Shown here: positions 1 through 7,714 of the stretch, in pieces
Layout of the letters: each line of letters opens with the position of its first letter
Position numbering within the stretch: the stretch's first letter is position 1
Source: BOG-908 sp964657885
Lineage (GTDB): Bacteria > Pseudomonadota > Alphaproteobacteria > Acetobacterales > Acetobacteraceae
Direction: 5' to 3'
NCBI GenBank assembly: GCA_964657885.1
Contig: CAZZWO010000023.1
Span: 1 to 23,195, forward strand
Length of the DNA stretch: 23,195 nucleotides
Translations under genes and position numbers: made by a program
Notes under the pieces: generated by a model
Told to the model about the DNA's origin: nothing
Database searches by the model: none
What the model saw: only the letters and a program-made list of their open reading frames with translations

Positions 1-28
1 TTTTCCACCCTACGGAAATAATTACGAT

Positions 29-790
29 TTATGCGGCGGGGGCTAGTAGCCGTTCTGGGGGGAAGCGGAGGCATACGCGGGTGCCGACGCCTTCGGTCGA
101 GTCGACGATCAGGCTGCCGCCGTGAGCTTTCATCAGGCTGCGGGCGAGGGTGAGTTGCAGGCCGATGCCGCGGCTCTCCTGCGGGTTTTCGTCGGTTCGG
201 ACCACCGGCAGGCCGATACCCTCGTCCTGCACCACCACCGCCCAGCCCTGATTGCCGGTCTCGGCGGAAACCTCGATCCAGTCGCCGTCGCGGGTGCTGG
301 CGGCGGCGCCGGCCATCACGTTGACGAGGATCTGGTTGATTGCCCGGCGGTCGGCGAGCAGGCGCGTGCGCTCGAACGCTGGGTCGAGGCGCCAGGCGCG
401 GCGGCTCGGGCCGAGATGGGCGGCGACCTGCGCCATCGCGAATTCGACGACCGGCATCAGACGCATATCTTCTTCGGCCAGGAAACGCAGGGCGGCGGGC
501 GTGTCGGTCTGCTGGATCAGGTCCTCGGACATGTCGAGAAGCCGGCGTGCCAGTCCGACAAGGGCTGGATCAGGCGGCCTGGCCGTCTCGGCATGGCCGA
601 GCAACGCCAAAGCCACGTTGCGCTGATCGGTAGCGGACAGCCGCAACAGCCGCAGAGTCGTGTCACGGGTGAGCAAGGCGGTCGCGGCCTCACGGCCGAT
701 CCGGACGCCACGCAAATGCCCCAACAGCCATGCGAGCAACGCGATGGCGGCGATAAACAGCGAGGCGACTGAAGTCCCGGCGATCTCCAT
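29..790 (-). CDS. Membrane-anchored histidine-kinase-like ATPase (HATPase_c)
   Basis: This 253-aa protein begins with one hydrophobic helix (about residues 7-24), which suggests an N-terminal inner-membrane anchor. The C-terminal half carries a GHKL/HATPase_c fold: a weak N-box around residues 149-159, a G1 box D189-E-G-I-G193, and a G2 region from G208-I-G-L through the GG at 224-225 to the GVGT at about 234-237. These are the ATP-binding motifs of sensor histidine kinases. I see no convincing H-box (H-E-x-x-T/N-P) in the middle part, and the N-box is degenerate, so it may be a divergent kinase, a phosphatase or a pseudokinase. No response regulator lies within the window. It follows rpmB on the same strand after 75 bp. 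The annotated ATG puts the hydrophobic helix directly at the N-terminus, which supports this start, although no clear Shine-Dalgarno sequence is visible. Confidence 0.75.
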   Translation of the reverse strand: MEIAGTSVASLFIAAIALLAWLLGHLRGVRIGREAATALLTRDTTLRLLRLSATDQRNVALALLGHAETARPPDPALVGLARRLLDMSEDLIQQTDTPAALRFLAEEDMRLMPVVEFAMAQVAAHLGPSRRAWRLDPAFERTRLLADRRAINQILVNVMAGAAASTRDGDWIEVSAETGNQGWAVVVQDEGIGLPVVRTDENPQESRGIGLQLTLARSLMKAHGGSLIVDSTEGVGTRVCLRFPPERLLAPAA

Positions 791-809
791 GGGTGCATAA
801 AGACACCCA
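790..809 (-). other. Small hairpin abutting the start codon of the kinase-like gene
   Basis: A 6-bp perfect inverted repeat (TGGGTG / CACCCA, 8-nt loop) lies directly against the ATG at 788-790 and shares its first base. It could act as a weak end for the rpmB transcript or as a structure limiting initiation of the kinase-like gene. It lacks a U-tract and is short, so chance is a real possibility. Confidence 0.2.
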
Positions 810-865
810 GGAAAGACGATATCGTTAACGAAGCACCGGTTTACAAAGGCCGATGCCCGCGAGCG

Positions 866-1168
866 CTAGACCGTAGCGGCCTCTCGCTTGGCGCTGGCGC
901 GCACGATACGGCGCTTGATCACCTGCGCCTCCTCGGGAAGGTCGCGGTTCGGGGTGCCGAGCAGGAAGGCATCGAGGCCACCATTATGCTCGATCGTGCG
1001 CAGCGCGCGGGTGGACACACGGACACGAACCTGGGTGCCCAGCACGTCGGACAGCAGCGAGGTCTCCTGCAGGTTGGGCAGGTAGCGGCGGCGGGTCTTG
1101 TTGTTGGCGTGGCTGACGTTGTTACCGCTCAGCACACCCTTGCCCGTCATCTGACAGCGGCGAGACAT
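866..1168 (-). CDS. rpmB: 50S ribosomal protein L28
   Basis: This 100-aa basic protein starts MSRRCQMTGKG and continues with the NNVSHANNKTRRR segment and a conserved central V-R-V-R-V-S-T-R-A-L-R-T-I motif, all hallmarks of bacterial L28 (bL28). L28 is a component of the large ribosomal subunit. The length and the C-terminal extension rich in R/K/A are typical of alphaproteobacteria. A Shine-Dalgarno-like GAGGG sits just before the ATG, which fixes the start. The gene is transcribed away from the Wzt gene end on the same strand, with 131 bp between them that hold a good promoter candidate, so it is probably its own unit. The usual partner rpmG is not next to it, which is common in alphaproteobacteria. 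Confidence 0.97.
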   Translation of the reverse strand: MSRRCQMTGKGVLSGNNVSHANNKTRRRYLPNLQETSLLSDVLGTQVRVRVSTRALRTIEHNGGLDAFLLGTPNRDLPEEAQVIKRRIVRASAKREAATV

Positions 1169-1225
1169 CGTTGGCCCTCGAACAAATCACTGCGCGGCTG
1201 GGGGGAGCCCGGCCGGGAAGCGCGC

Positions 1226-1254
1226 TGTATGGGCAAGCCGGGCGTCGCAGTCAA
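1226..1254 (-). promoter_or_regulatory. Candidate sigma70 promoter of rpmB
   Basis: Read on the minus strand, TTGACT (1249-1254) is followed after exactly 17 bases by CATACA (1226-1231). The -35 box matches five of six consensus bases; the -10 is weak, as is usual in GC-rich alphaproteobacteria. It would give a leader of roughly 50 nt before the rpmB ATG at 1168. Position and spacing support it; there is no experimental evidence. Confidence 0.5.
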
Positions 1255-1299
1255 GGCGCGCCAGGCAAAGCGCCGCGGTGCGAACGGCCCCGGGGGTGT

Positions 1300-2115
1300 T
1301 CAAGGCTCGACCGATTGCGCCTGCTCGAACACCGGCAATGCGGCGGCCTCGGCCAGCGCCTGCGGCGTCGGGCTGGTGCCGTTCTGGTAGCATTCCATCA
1401 CGTAGGCGGCCGGCCCATCCATCCGGATGCGGCCGTGGTCCATCCAGATCACCCGCGTGCACCAGTCCAGCACCGCGCCCGCCATGTGCGAGGACAGCAC
1501 CAGGATGTCCGCCCCGCGCACCACGCTTTCCAGCCGTGCGCGCGCCTTGGCGATGAAGCTGGCGTCGCCGGCCAGGAACCACTCGTCCATCAGCAGCACC
1601 TGCGGCCGGATGGCGGTGGCGAGCGCGAAGCCCAGGCGCACCACCATGCCCGAGCTGTAGAAGCGGACCGGCAGGTCGAGGAACTCGCCCAGCTCGGCGA
1701 ACTCCTGCACGTCCTCCTCCAGCAGCGCGATCTGCGGGCGGGTGAAGCCGTTGTACAGCCCGCGCAACATGATGTTCTCGCGGCCGGTCAGCTCCATGTT
1801 CATCCCGAGCTGCGGGTCGAGCAGCGCGTTGAGGCTGCCCTCGACCCGGATGCGGCCGACCACCGGCTCATAGATGCCGGCGATGGTGCGAAGCAGGGTG
1901 GTCTTGCCGGCGCCGTTGGTCCCGATCAGGCCCAGCCTGTCGCCACTGCCGAGCTCGATATCGATGTCGCGCAGCGCCTGCACCACCATGCGCTGGCGCT
2001 TGTCCTCGCCCAGCCGACCGGACGCCGCGGCAAACACCGTTTTCTTCAGGCTGCGGGCGCTGCCGTGATACAGCGGGAAGTCGAGCGACACGTTCTCGAT
2101 GCGAATACGCGCCAT
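1300..2115 (-). CDS. Polysaccharide ABC exporter, ATP-binding subunit (Wzt/KpsT type)
   Basis: This 271-aa ATPase carries Walker A G65-T-N-G-A-G-K-T72, an ABC signature of the degenerate YSSGM form (153-157), Walker B with D177-E178, and the H-loop histidine H210. The YSSGM signature and the N-terminal segment before the first strand are characteristic of the Wzt/KpsT/TagH branch, which powers export of lipid-linked polysaccharide (O-antigen, capsule or teichoic acid) across the inner membrane. Unlike E. coli O9a Wzt, the protein ends soon after the nucleotide-binding domain and has no large C-terminal carbohydrate-recognition domain, so it resembles KpsT or the short Wzt forms. It starts 3 bp after the stop of the permease gene and surely forms a complex with it. 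No glycan synthesis genes flank the pair. Confidence 0.9.
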   Translation of the reverse strand: MARIRIENVSLDFPLYHGSARSLKKTVFAAASGRLGEDKRQRMVVQALRDIDIELGSGDRLGLIGTNGAGKTTLLRTIAGIYEPVVGRIRVEGSLNALLDPQLGMNMELTGRENIMLRGLYNGFTRPQIALLEEDVQEFAELGEFLDLPVRFYSSGMVVRLGFALATAIRPQVLLMDEWFLAGDASFIAKARARLESVVRGADILVLSSHMAGAVLDWCTRVIWMDHGRIRMDGPAAYVMECYQNGTSPTPQALAEAAALPVFEQAQSVEP

Positions 2116-2118
2116 CGC

Positions 2119-2982
2119 CTACATCCAGTACGAGATGCGCGCCCGCACATGCGCGAACAGGAACCATGCGGCTGCGCAGAAGGCGATGCTGTAGGCCAGC
2201 GCCAGGGTCCAGACCTGCAGCGATGCGGCACTGCCCAGCAACGGCGCGCGTACCACCTCCAGCAACGCATCGAACGGGTTGTATGGCAGCCACCAGCGCC
2301 TGGCACCCAGCTGTTCGGGCCGCCACACGACGGGGGTGACGAAGAAGGCGATCTGCATCACGCTGCCGACGATGGGCGGTATGTCGCGAAAGCGGGCGCA
2401 GAAGGCGCCCAGCAGGATGCAGGCGGCGAACGCGTCCAGCATCCAGAGTGTCAGCCCCGCCAGGCTCTGGGCTGCGACGAGGCCCGGCCAGACGTGGAAA
2501 ATGGCGAACACCGCCAGGATCACCGGCATGTTGTGCAGGAACGAGATGACGGTGCGGACCACCACCCTCAGCGCATGGACGAAGAACGGCATGCGCACTG
2601 CGCGAATGGTGCCCTCGGCCTGGGTGAACGTGGTGCAGGCCTCGGCGACCAGGCCGCCCATCGAGTTCCACATCACCAGCGACAACGCCAGGAAAGGCAG
2701 GTAGGTGGCGAGGTTCATGTGGAACAGCACGCTGTACAGCCCGCCCATGGCTGCCACCATCACGCCGGTCGAGATGGTCAGCCAGAATGGGCCGAGCAGC
2801 GACCCGCGGTATTTCAGCTTGATGTCGAGCCAGCCGAGCATCAGTCCCAGCCGCCACAGCTTCGCCCCGTCCACCATGTCGGCCAGGGCCATCGCATGGC
2901 GCTGGGCCCGCGTGACCTCCGAACCGATGTCCAGCGTGGCCACGCCGAGCCTCGGCAGCGTGTGGTCTGAAATCGCATCCAT
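2119..2982 (-). CDS. Polysaccharide ABC exporter, permease subunit (Wzm/KpsM type, ABC-2)
   Basis: With the start at 2982 the protein is 287 aa, close to the usual 260-290 aa of the family. After a cytoplasmic N-terminus comes the typical amphipathic LKxRYRGSLLGPFW-like stretch seen in ABC-2 polysaccharide permeases (here LKYRGSLLGPFWL), followed by about six hydrophobic helices and a late ITPVVW-like motif (here VTPVVW). These are the marks of Wzm/KpsM, the channel for lipid-linked glycan export. Longer readings starting at 3003 or 3126 are open, but the extra N-terminal residues look non-coding (proline/arginine-rich, no motif). It is divergent from the binding-protein gene on the plus strand and precedes its ATPase in one operon. 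Confidence 0.88.
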   Translation of the reverse strand: MDAISDHTLPRLGVATLDIGSEVTRAQRHAMALADMVDGAKLWRLGLMLGWLDIKLKYRGSLLGPFWLTISTGVMVAAMGGLYSVLFHMNLATYLPFLALSLVMWNSMGGLVAEACTTFTQAEGTIRAVRMPFFVHALRVVVRTVISFLHNMPVILAVFAIFHVWPGLVAAQSLAGLTLWMLDAFAACILLGAFCARFRDIPPIVGSVMQIAFFVTPVVWRPEQLGARRWWLPYNPFDALLEVVRAPLLGSAASLQVWTLALAYSIAFCAAAWFLFAHVRARISYWM

Positions 2983-3055
2983 GACGGGCCGGCGGTACTC
3001 CATTCGCCCGAAGCCCGCAACCGCGGGTGGTTTGCCCGGAACCCGCCAGGGCGCA

Positions 3056-4741
3056 GTGGGTCGCATCGCCGGCCGGTTCCGGCATCCGGTTCGTTTCACC
3101 ATGCTTGCCATCGCGCTGCTCTGCATGGCTGGCGGTGCCCGTACCTCGTCTGCCGCGGCGAACGGACACCGGGGTGGCGTGCTGCGGCTCGGGTCCTACC
3201 AGTCGGCGGGCACGGTTGACCCGATGATCAACTATTCGAGCGATTTCTGGCAGCTGTTCACCGTGACCCAGGACGGCCTGCTCACGTTCCGCAAGGCCGA
3301 GGGCAAGCCGGGTCTCCAGCTTGTGCCCGACCTCGCCGAGGCGATGCCGGAGGTGGCCGATGGCGGGCTGACATACCGGTTCACGCTGCGGCAGGGCGTG
3401 CGATTCTCCGATGGACGGCCGGTCGGGGTGGATGACGTGGTGGCCTCGTTTCGCCGCATGTTCCGCGTCTCGGGGCCGAATGTCGGCAGCTGGTACAACG
3501 TGATCGCCGGGGCGGATGCCTGCCTCGCCGCACCCGCCGCCTGCATGTTGGCGGGCGGGGTTTCCGCCGACGCGGCCAGCCGCATCGTGACGATCCGGCT
3601 GGTGCACCCCGACGCCGAGTTCCCGCAGAAGATCGCGCTGCCGTTCGCCAGCATCCTGCCCGCCGACACGCCGGCGCACGACCTCGGCGTGACGCCGCCG
3701 GCCGCCACCGGGCCGTATATGATTACCGCCTACAACCCGGTGCGCGGCCTGTCGGTGGTGCGCAACCCGTTCTTCCGCGAATGGAGCGCCGAGGCGCAGC
3801 CCGACGGTTACGTGGACCGGATCGAGTGGCGTTACGGCCTGCAGGCGGAGAGCGAGGTCAGTGCCATCGAGAACGGCTCGCTCGACTGGATGAACGATCC
3901 GCCACCGCTGGACCGGCTGGCCGAAATCGGTGGCCGCTTCACCGCGCAAGCGCACATCCACCCGCTGCTCGGCTATTATTATGTTATGATGAACACTCAT
4001 CTGCGTCCGTTCGACGACGCGCGGGCGCGGCAGGCGGTGGCGCTGGCGATCAACCGGCGGGTGACGGTGAACCTGTATGGCGGCCCGGCCCTCGGCACAC
4101 CGATCTGCCAGTTGTTGCCGGCGGGCATGCCGGGCCACGTCGACTATTGTCCGTTCACCGCCAACCCGGGCGCGCGATGGACCGCGCCGGACCTGGCCCG
4201 CGCCCGCGCCCTGGTCGCACAGAGCGGCACCGCCGGCATGCGGGTGACGCTGATCTGTTCGGACCGCGACGTGGAACGCAGCATGGGCGTGTACTTGCAA
4301 AGCGTGCTGAACGACATCGGCTACAATGCGAGCGTGCACTCGGTATCGTACGCCATCCGCGACACCTACCTGGAAAACTCCAGCAACCGCGTGCAGATCG
4401 GGCTGGCTAACTGGTTCCAGGATTATCCGGCGGCGTCCGATTTCCTCAACGTGCTGTTCTCGTGCGCGGGTTACCATCCGGGCTCGGACGCATCGATCAA
4501 CATGAGCGGGTTTTGCGATCCCGCCATCGATGCGCGCATGCAGCAGGCGATGAACATGGCGCTGACCGATGCGCCGGCGGCGGAGCGGCTTTGGGCCGGC
4601 ATCGACCATGACGTGACCGACCGGGCGCCCAGCACCACGCTGTTCCAGATCAACTACCTCGATTTCACCTCGGCAAGGGTCGGCAATTTCCGGTTCAGCC
4701 CGCTGTTCCACATGATCTTCTCGCAGGCCTGGGTGCAGTGA
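3056..4741 (+). CDS. Periplasmic solute-binding protein of a peptide-type ABC importer (SBP family 5)
   Basis: This protein of about 561 aa belongs to the DppA/OppA-like family 5 of solute-binding proteins. It shows the typical GGVLRLG start of the mature protein, the DLAE...TYRFTLRQGVRFSDGRPV segment, an ATGPY motif and an RQAVALAINR motif. The GTG at 3056, preceded by AGGG, gives an N-terminus with several arginines followed by a hydrophobic stretch and an A-x-A region, which is a good Sec signal peptide. The ATG at 3101 would also be possible but removes the charged n-region. The last four bases of the gene overlap the permease start (GTGA). The substrate cannot be read from sequence: peptides are most likely, but nickel, glutathione or opines are used by relatives. 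Confidence 0.9.
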   Translation: MGRIAGRFRHPVRFTMLAIALLCMAGGARTSSAAANGHRGGVLRLGSYQSAGTVDPMINYSSDFWQLFTVTQDGLLTFRKAEGKPGLQLVPDLAEAMPEVADGGLTYRFTLRQGVRFSDGRPVGVDDVVASFRRMFRVSGPNVGSWYNVIAGADACLAAPAACMLAGGVSADAASRIVTIRLVHPDAEFPQKIALPFASILPADTPAHDLGVTPPAATGPYMITAYNPVRGLSVVRNPFFREWSAEAQPDGYVDRIEWRYGLQAESEVSAIENGSLDWMNDPPPLDRLAEIGGRFTAQAHIHPLLGYYYVMMNTHLRPFDDARARQAVALAINRRVTVNLYGGPALGTPICQLLPAGMPGHVDYCPFTANPGARWTAPDLARARALVAQSGTAGMRVTLICSDRDVERSMGVYLQSVLNDIGYNASVHSVSYAIRDTYLENSSNRVQIGLANWFQDYPAASDFLNVLFSCAGYHPGSDASINMSGFCDPAIDARMQQAMNMALTDAPAAERLWAGIDHDVTDRAPSTTLFQINYLDFTSARVGNFRFSPLFHMIFSQAWVQ

Positions 4742-5739
4742 GCGGCGGCCCGGCCGAGCGTGGCGGCCCATGGGCAGTTGCGGGCGCGCGCCTGGCCGCG
4801 AACCGCGCGGCGATGGTCTCGGCGGCAATCCTGGTGCTGATCGTGCTGGCCTGTGCGGCGGCGCCTTCCTTTGCGCGGCATGTCTCACATACCGATCCTT
4901 TTCGTCCCAACCTGGATGGTTCCGTGATGGTGGATGGCCGTGCGATGGACATCCTGCAGCCGGCGGACAACCCGCTGCACCTCGGCGCGGCGCCGATCGG
5001 TCCGGGCTGGCGCGCTTCGTACCTGCTCGGCGCCGATGGACAAGGCCGCGATGTCGCGGCGCGGCTGCTGTACGGCGGACGGAACTCGCTGGTGATCGCC
5101 GGGTTCGCGACCGTGCTGTGCCTGTCGCTGGCGGCGCTGGTCGGCATCGTTGCAGGATACGCCGGCGGCATTGTCGATCAGGTGCTGTCGCGCCTGCTCG
5201 ACATCCTGTGGGCGTTCCCGGTGTATCTGCTGGCGATCTCGCTGTCGGTCGTGCTGATCACCCAGGGTTTGCGCATCGGGCCGTTCACCGTGCAGGCAGA
5301 CTCGCTGCTGCTGCCGATCTTCATCATCGGAATCGTGTATGTGCCCTACGCCGCCCGGCCGGTGCGTGGGCAGGTGCTGGGCCTCGCACGCAGCGACTTC
5401 GTGCTGGCCGCCATTTCGCTCGGCGTGCCCAGCCACCGCATCCTGTCGCGCGACATCCTGCCGAACGTCGCCAGCACGCTGATCGTGTTCGCACCGCTGA
5501 TCATGGCGCTGAACCTGCTGACCGAGAGCGCGCTCAGCTTCCTGCAAATCGGCGTGCAGCCCCCGGCGGCGAGCTGGGGCACGATCATCTCCGATGGCCA
5601 GACGATGCTTTATGTCCGGCCGATGGTGGCGGTGGCGCCCGGGCTCGCGATCATTGCAACGGTACTCGCGCTCAACGTGCTCGGCGACGGGTTGCGCGAC
5701 GCGCTCGACCCGCGTGCCAAGCTGCGGGTGCGGGCCTGA
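4738..5739 (+). CDS. Peptide-type ABC importer permease, DppC-like
   Basis: This 333-aa membrane protein has one N-terminal transmembrane helix, a long periplasmic loop, then the DppC/OppC hallmark (LGADGQGRDVAARLLYGGRNSL), followed by about five further helices. The cytoplasmic EAA-like loop (AAISLGV...DILPN) docks onto the ATPase subunits. It begins with GTG overlapping the stop of the binding-protein gene by 4 bp, so the two are translationally coupled. The periplasmic insert between helix 1 and the LGAD motif is longer than in E. coli DppC. Placing the C-type permease before the B-type is the reverse of the most common order. Confidence 0.92.
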   Translation: MSGGPAERGGPWAVAGARLAANRAAMVSAAILVLIVLACAAAPSFARHVSHTDPFRPNLDGSVMVDGRAMDILQPADNPLHLGAAPIGPGWRASYLLGADGQGRDVAARLLYGGRNSLVIAGFATVLCLSLAALVGIVAGYAGGIVDQVLSRLLDILWAFPVYLLAISLSVVLITQGLRIGPFTVQADSLLLPIFIIGIVYVPYAARPVRGQVLGLARSDFVLAAISLGVPSHRILSRDILPNVASTLIVFAPLIMALNLLTESALSFLQIGVQPPAASWGTIISDGQTMLYVRPMVAVAPGLAIIATVLALNVLGDGLRDALDPRAKLRVRA

Positions 5740-5760
5740 ACCGCTTGTCGGGCCATCGCA

Positions 5761-6738
5761 GTGCTTAGGGTGTTGCTGCAACGTTTCGGGCAGATGCTGT
5801 TCGTCATGACCGGCATCAGCGTGCTGGTGTTCCTGATCTTCTTTGCCACACCCGGCGCCGATCCGGCTGCGCGCATCGCCGGACACAACGCGACACCGGA
5901 ACTGCTGGCCACCGTCCGGCATGATTTCGGCTTCGACCGGCCACTGCCGGTGCAATATGTGCTGATGATGAAACGGCTGTTCGTCAGCCAGGACCTCACC
6001 AGTTTCGTGAACCGCGGCGAACGGGTGATCCCGGAAATCGCGGCAGGCGCACCGGTTACGTTGTCGCTGGTCTGCGGCGCAGCAGTGCTGTGGGTGTTCG
6101 GCGGCCTGGCGATCGGCATCGCGGCGGCATTGACAAACGGGAGGTTTGCGGACCGGCTATTGATGGCCGCGGGCCTGCTGGGCGTGTCGATACCGGTGTT
6201 CTGGCTCGGCGAAATGGCGAATCTGTTGACCCAGAGCCGATGGCACGACACTTGGCTGTTCTCGTGGGTGCCTCCGCTCGGCTACACGCCGCTATCGGAA
6301 AACCCGTTGCTCTGGCTCAAGACGATGCTGATCCCTTGGTTCACCCTGGCGCTGCTCTACATGGGATTGTACGGCCGCGTACTGCGCGCCAGCCTGATCG
6401 AAGCCTATCAGGAAGACTTCATCCGGACCGCGCGCGCCAAAGGCCTTAGCGAAACGCGCATCCTGCTGCACCACGCGTTGCGGGTGTCGCTGATCACCTT
6501 CGTGTCGCTGTTCGGGCTGGATTTCGGTGCGCTCGTCGGCGGCGGCGCCTTGCTGACCGAGGTCGTGTTCGGCCTGCAAGGCGTCGGCAAACTCACCTTC
6601 GACGCCCTGCAGAACCTCGATCTGCCGGTGATCATGGCGACGGTGATGTACTCGTCGTTTTTCGTGGTAGCGGCAAATGCCGCCGTGGATGTTGCCTATG
6701 CGCTGCTGGACCCGCGGGTGAGGCACCGGCATGTCTGA
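5761..6738 (+). CDS. Peptide-type ABC importer permease, DppB-like
   Basis: This 325-aa protein has the DppB/OppB pattern: a hydrophobic first helix at residues 8-28 followed by a PGADPA-like segment, a periplasmic region with the DFGFDRPLPVQY motif, and about five more helices. The EAA loop (EDFIRTARAKGLSETRIL...HAL) contacts an ATPase. It pairs with the upstream DppC-like protein to form the membrane channel. The GTG start lies 21 bp after the upstream stop without a strong Shine-Dalgarno sequence; the protein N-terminus fits the family well. The gene end overlaps the next start by 8 bp. Confidence 0.92.
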   Translation: MLRVLLQRFGQMLFVMTGISVLVFLIFFATPGADPAARIAGHNATPELLATVRHDFGFDRPLPVQYVLMMKRLFVSQDLTSFVNRGERVIPEIAAGAPVTLSLVCGAAVLWVFGGLAIGIAAALTNGRFADRLLMAAGLLGVSIPVFWLGEMANLLTQSRWHDTWLFSWVPPLGYTPLSENPLLWLKTMLIPWFTLALLYMGLYGRVLRASLIEAYQEDFIRTARAKGLSETRILLHHALRVSLITFVSLFGLDFGALVGGGALLTEVVFGLQGVGKLTFDALQNLDLPVIMATVMYSSFFVVAANAAVDVAYALLDPRVRHRHV

Positions 6739-7714
6739 TCTGCTGCTCGAGGTAACAACGCTCAGCATCGCGTTCCGCACGCGCGGCGGCATCGTCCGCG
6801 TTGTCGATGATGTGTCGTTCGGGGTCGGCGCCAGCGAGATCGTGGCGCTGGTCGGCGAGTCGGGATCGGGAAAGACGGTGTCCATGCTTGCCGCGCTGGG
6901 CCTGATCGCCGATCCGAACGCGATCGTTTCGGGTTCGGTGCGGTTCCGTGGCCGCGAACTCGTCGGCCTTGCAGCACGCGAGTTGCGCAGGCTGCGCGGC
7001 AACGACATCGCGATGATATTCCAGGACCCGATGTCGGCGATGAATCCGGTGCGCACGATCGGCTGGCAGATCGTCGAGCAGATACGCGCACATCGCGCTG
7101 TTTCGCGCCGCGCCGCGCAGGATCGCGCGGTCGAGCTGCTCGGGCTGATGGGCATTCCCGCGCCGCACGATGCGGTCGGCCGCTATCCGCACCAGCTTTC
7201 CGGCGGCATGCGCCAGCGCGCGATGATCGCCATGGCGCTGAGTTGCAACCCCGCTTTGCTGATCGCCGACGAGCCGACGACCGCCCTGGATGTGACGGTG
7301 CAAGCGCAAATTTTGACGTTGCTGGAGCGGCTGCGTAGTGATTTCGGCTCGAGCATCGTGCTGATCACGCACGACATGGGTGTGGTGGCCGAAGCGGCTG
7401 ACCGGGTGATGGTGATGTACGCCGGCCGGCTGGTCGAACGCGGCACAGTGGCGCAGGTGCTGTCCGCGCCGGCGCACCCTTACACGCAAGGGCTTCTCGC
7501 GGCCATTCCGCCGCTGTCCGGCGTGCGGCCGCGCCGTCTGTCGTCGATTCCCGGCGCCCCACCCTCGCCCGCCGCACCGCAACCGGGCTGCGCGTTTGCG
7601 CCGCGCTGCCCAGCCCGCTTCGACGCCTGTGCAGAGAAACCGCGTTTGGTCCTGCTCCCGCACCAGGACGTCGCGTGTTTCCTGGCTGCCAACCCACGAC
7701 CCGCAGCTCCATGA
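6731..7714 (+). CDS. Peptide-type ABC importer ATPase, DppD-like
   Basis: This 327-aa ABC ATPase shows Walker A G42-ESGSGK-T49, Q-loop FQDPMSAMNP, signature LSGGM (156-160), Walker B LLIADEP (176-182) and the H-loop ITHD. The C-terminal oligopeptide-transporter domain carries the HPYTQGLL motif and four cysteines in a C-x6-C-x6-C-x15-C-like arrangement, which binds an iron-sulfur cluster in some relatives. It is one half of the heterodimeric motor, paired with the next gene. The start lies inside the upstream permease gene, and the stop overlaps the next ATG (ATGA), so expression is tightly coupled. Confidence 0.94.
   Translation: MSDLLLEVTTLSIAFRTRGGIVRVVDDVSFGVGASEIVALVGESGSGKTVSMLAALGLIADPNAIVSGSVRFRGRELVGLAARELRRLRGNDIAMIFQDPMSAMNPVRTIGWQIVEQIRAHRAVSRRAAQDRAVELLGLMGIPAPHDAVGRYPHQLSGGMRQRAMIAMALSCNPALLIADEPTTALDVTVQAQILTLLERLRSDFGSSIVLITHDMGVVAEAADRVMVMYAGRLVERGTVAQVLSAPAHPYTQGLLAAIPPLSGVRPRRLSSIPGAPPSPAAPQPGCAFAPRCPARFDACAEKPRLVLLPHQDVACFLAANPRPAAP

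Noticed and set aside
1255..1274. Terminator hairpin after the Wzt gene
   Set aside because: Only a 5-bp GGCGC/GCGCC stem with a 10-base loop and no T-tract; too weak in this GC-rich DNA and it overlaps the rpmB promoter candidate.
1171..2970. Open plus-strand frame of 599 codons
   Set aside because: It is antisense to the rpmB leader, Wzt and Wzm genes and reads as low-complexity H/Q/R/A-rich protein without motifs, a shadow typical of GC-rich DNA.
1868..4888. Open minus-strand frame of 1006 codons
   Set aside because: It is antisense to the binding-protein gene and out of frame with Wzm/Wzt; rich in R/H/A/G with no domain pattern, so a shadow of real genes.
4885..5955. Open minus-strand frame of 356 codons opposite the permease genes
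   Set aside because: The plus strand encodes clear DppC and DppB proteins; the antisense product is Q/H/R-rich without any motif.
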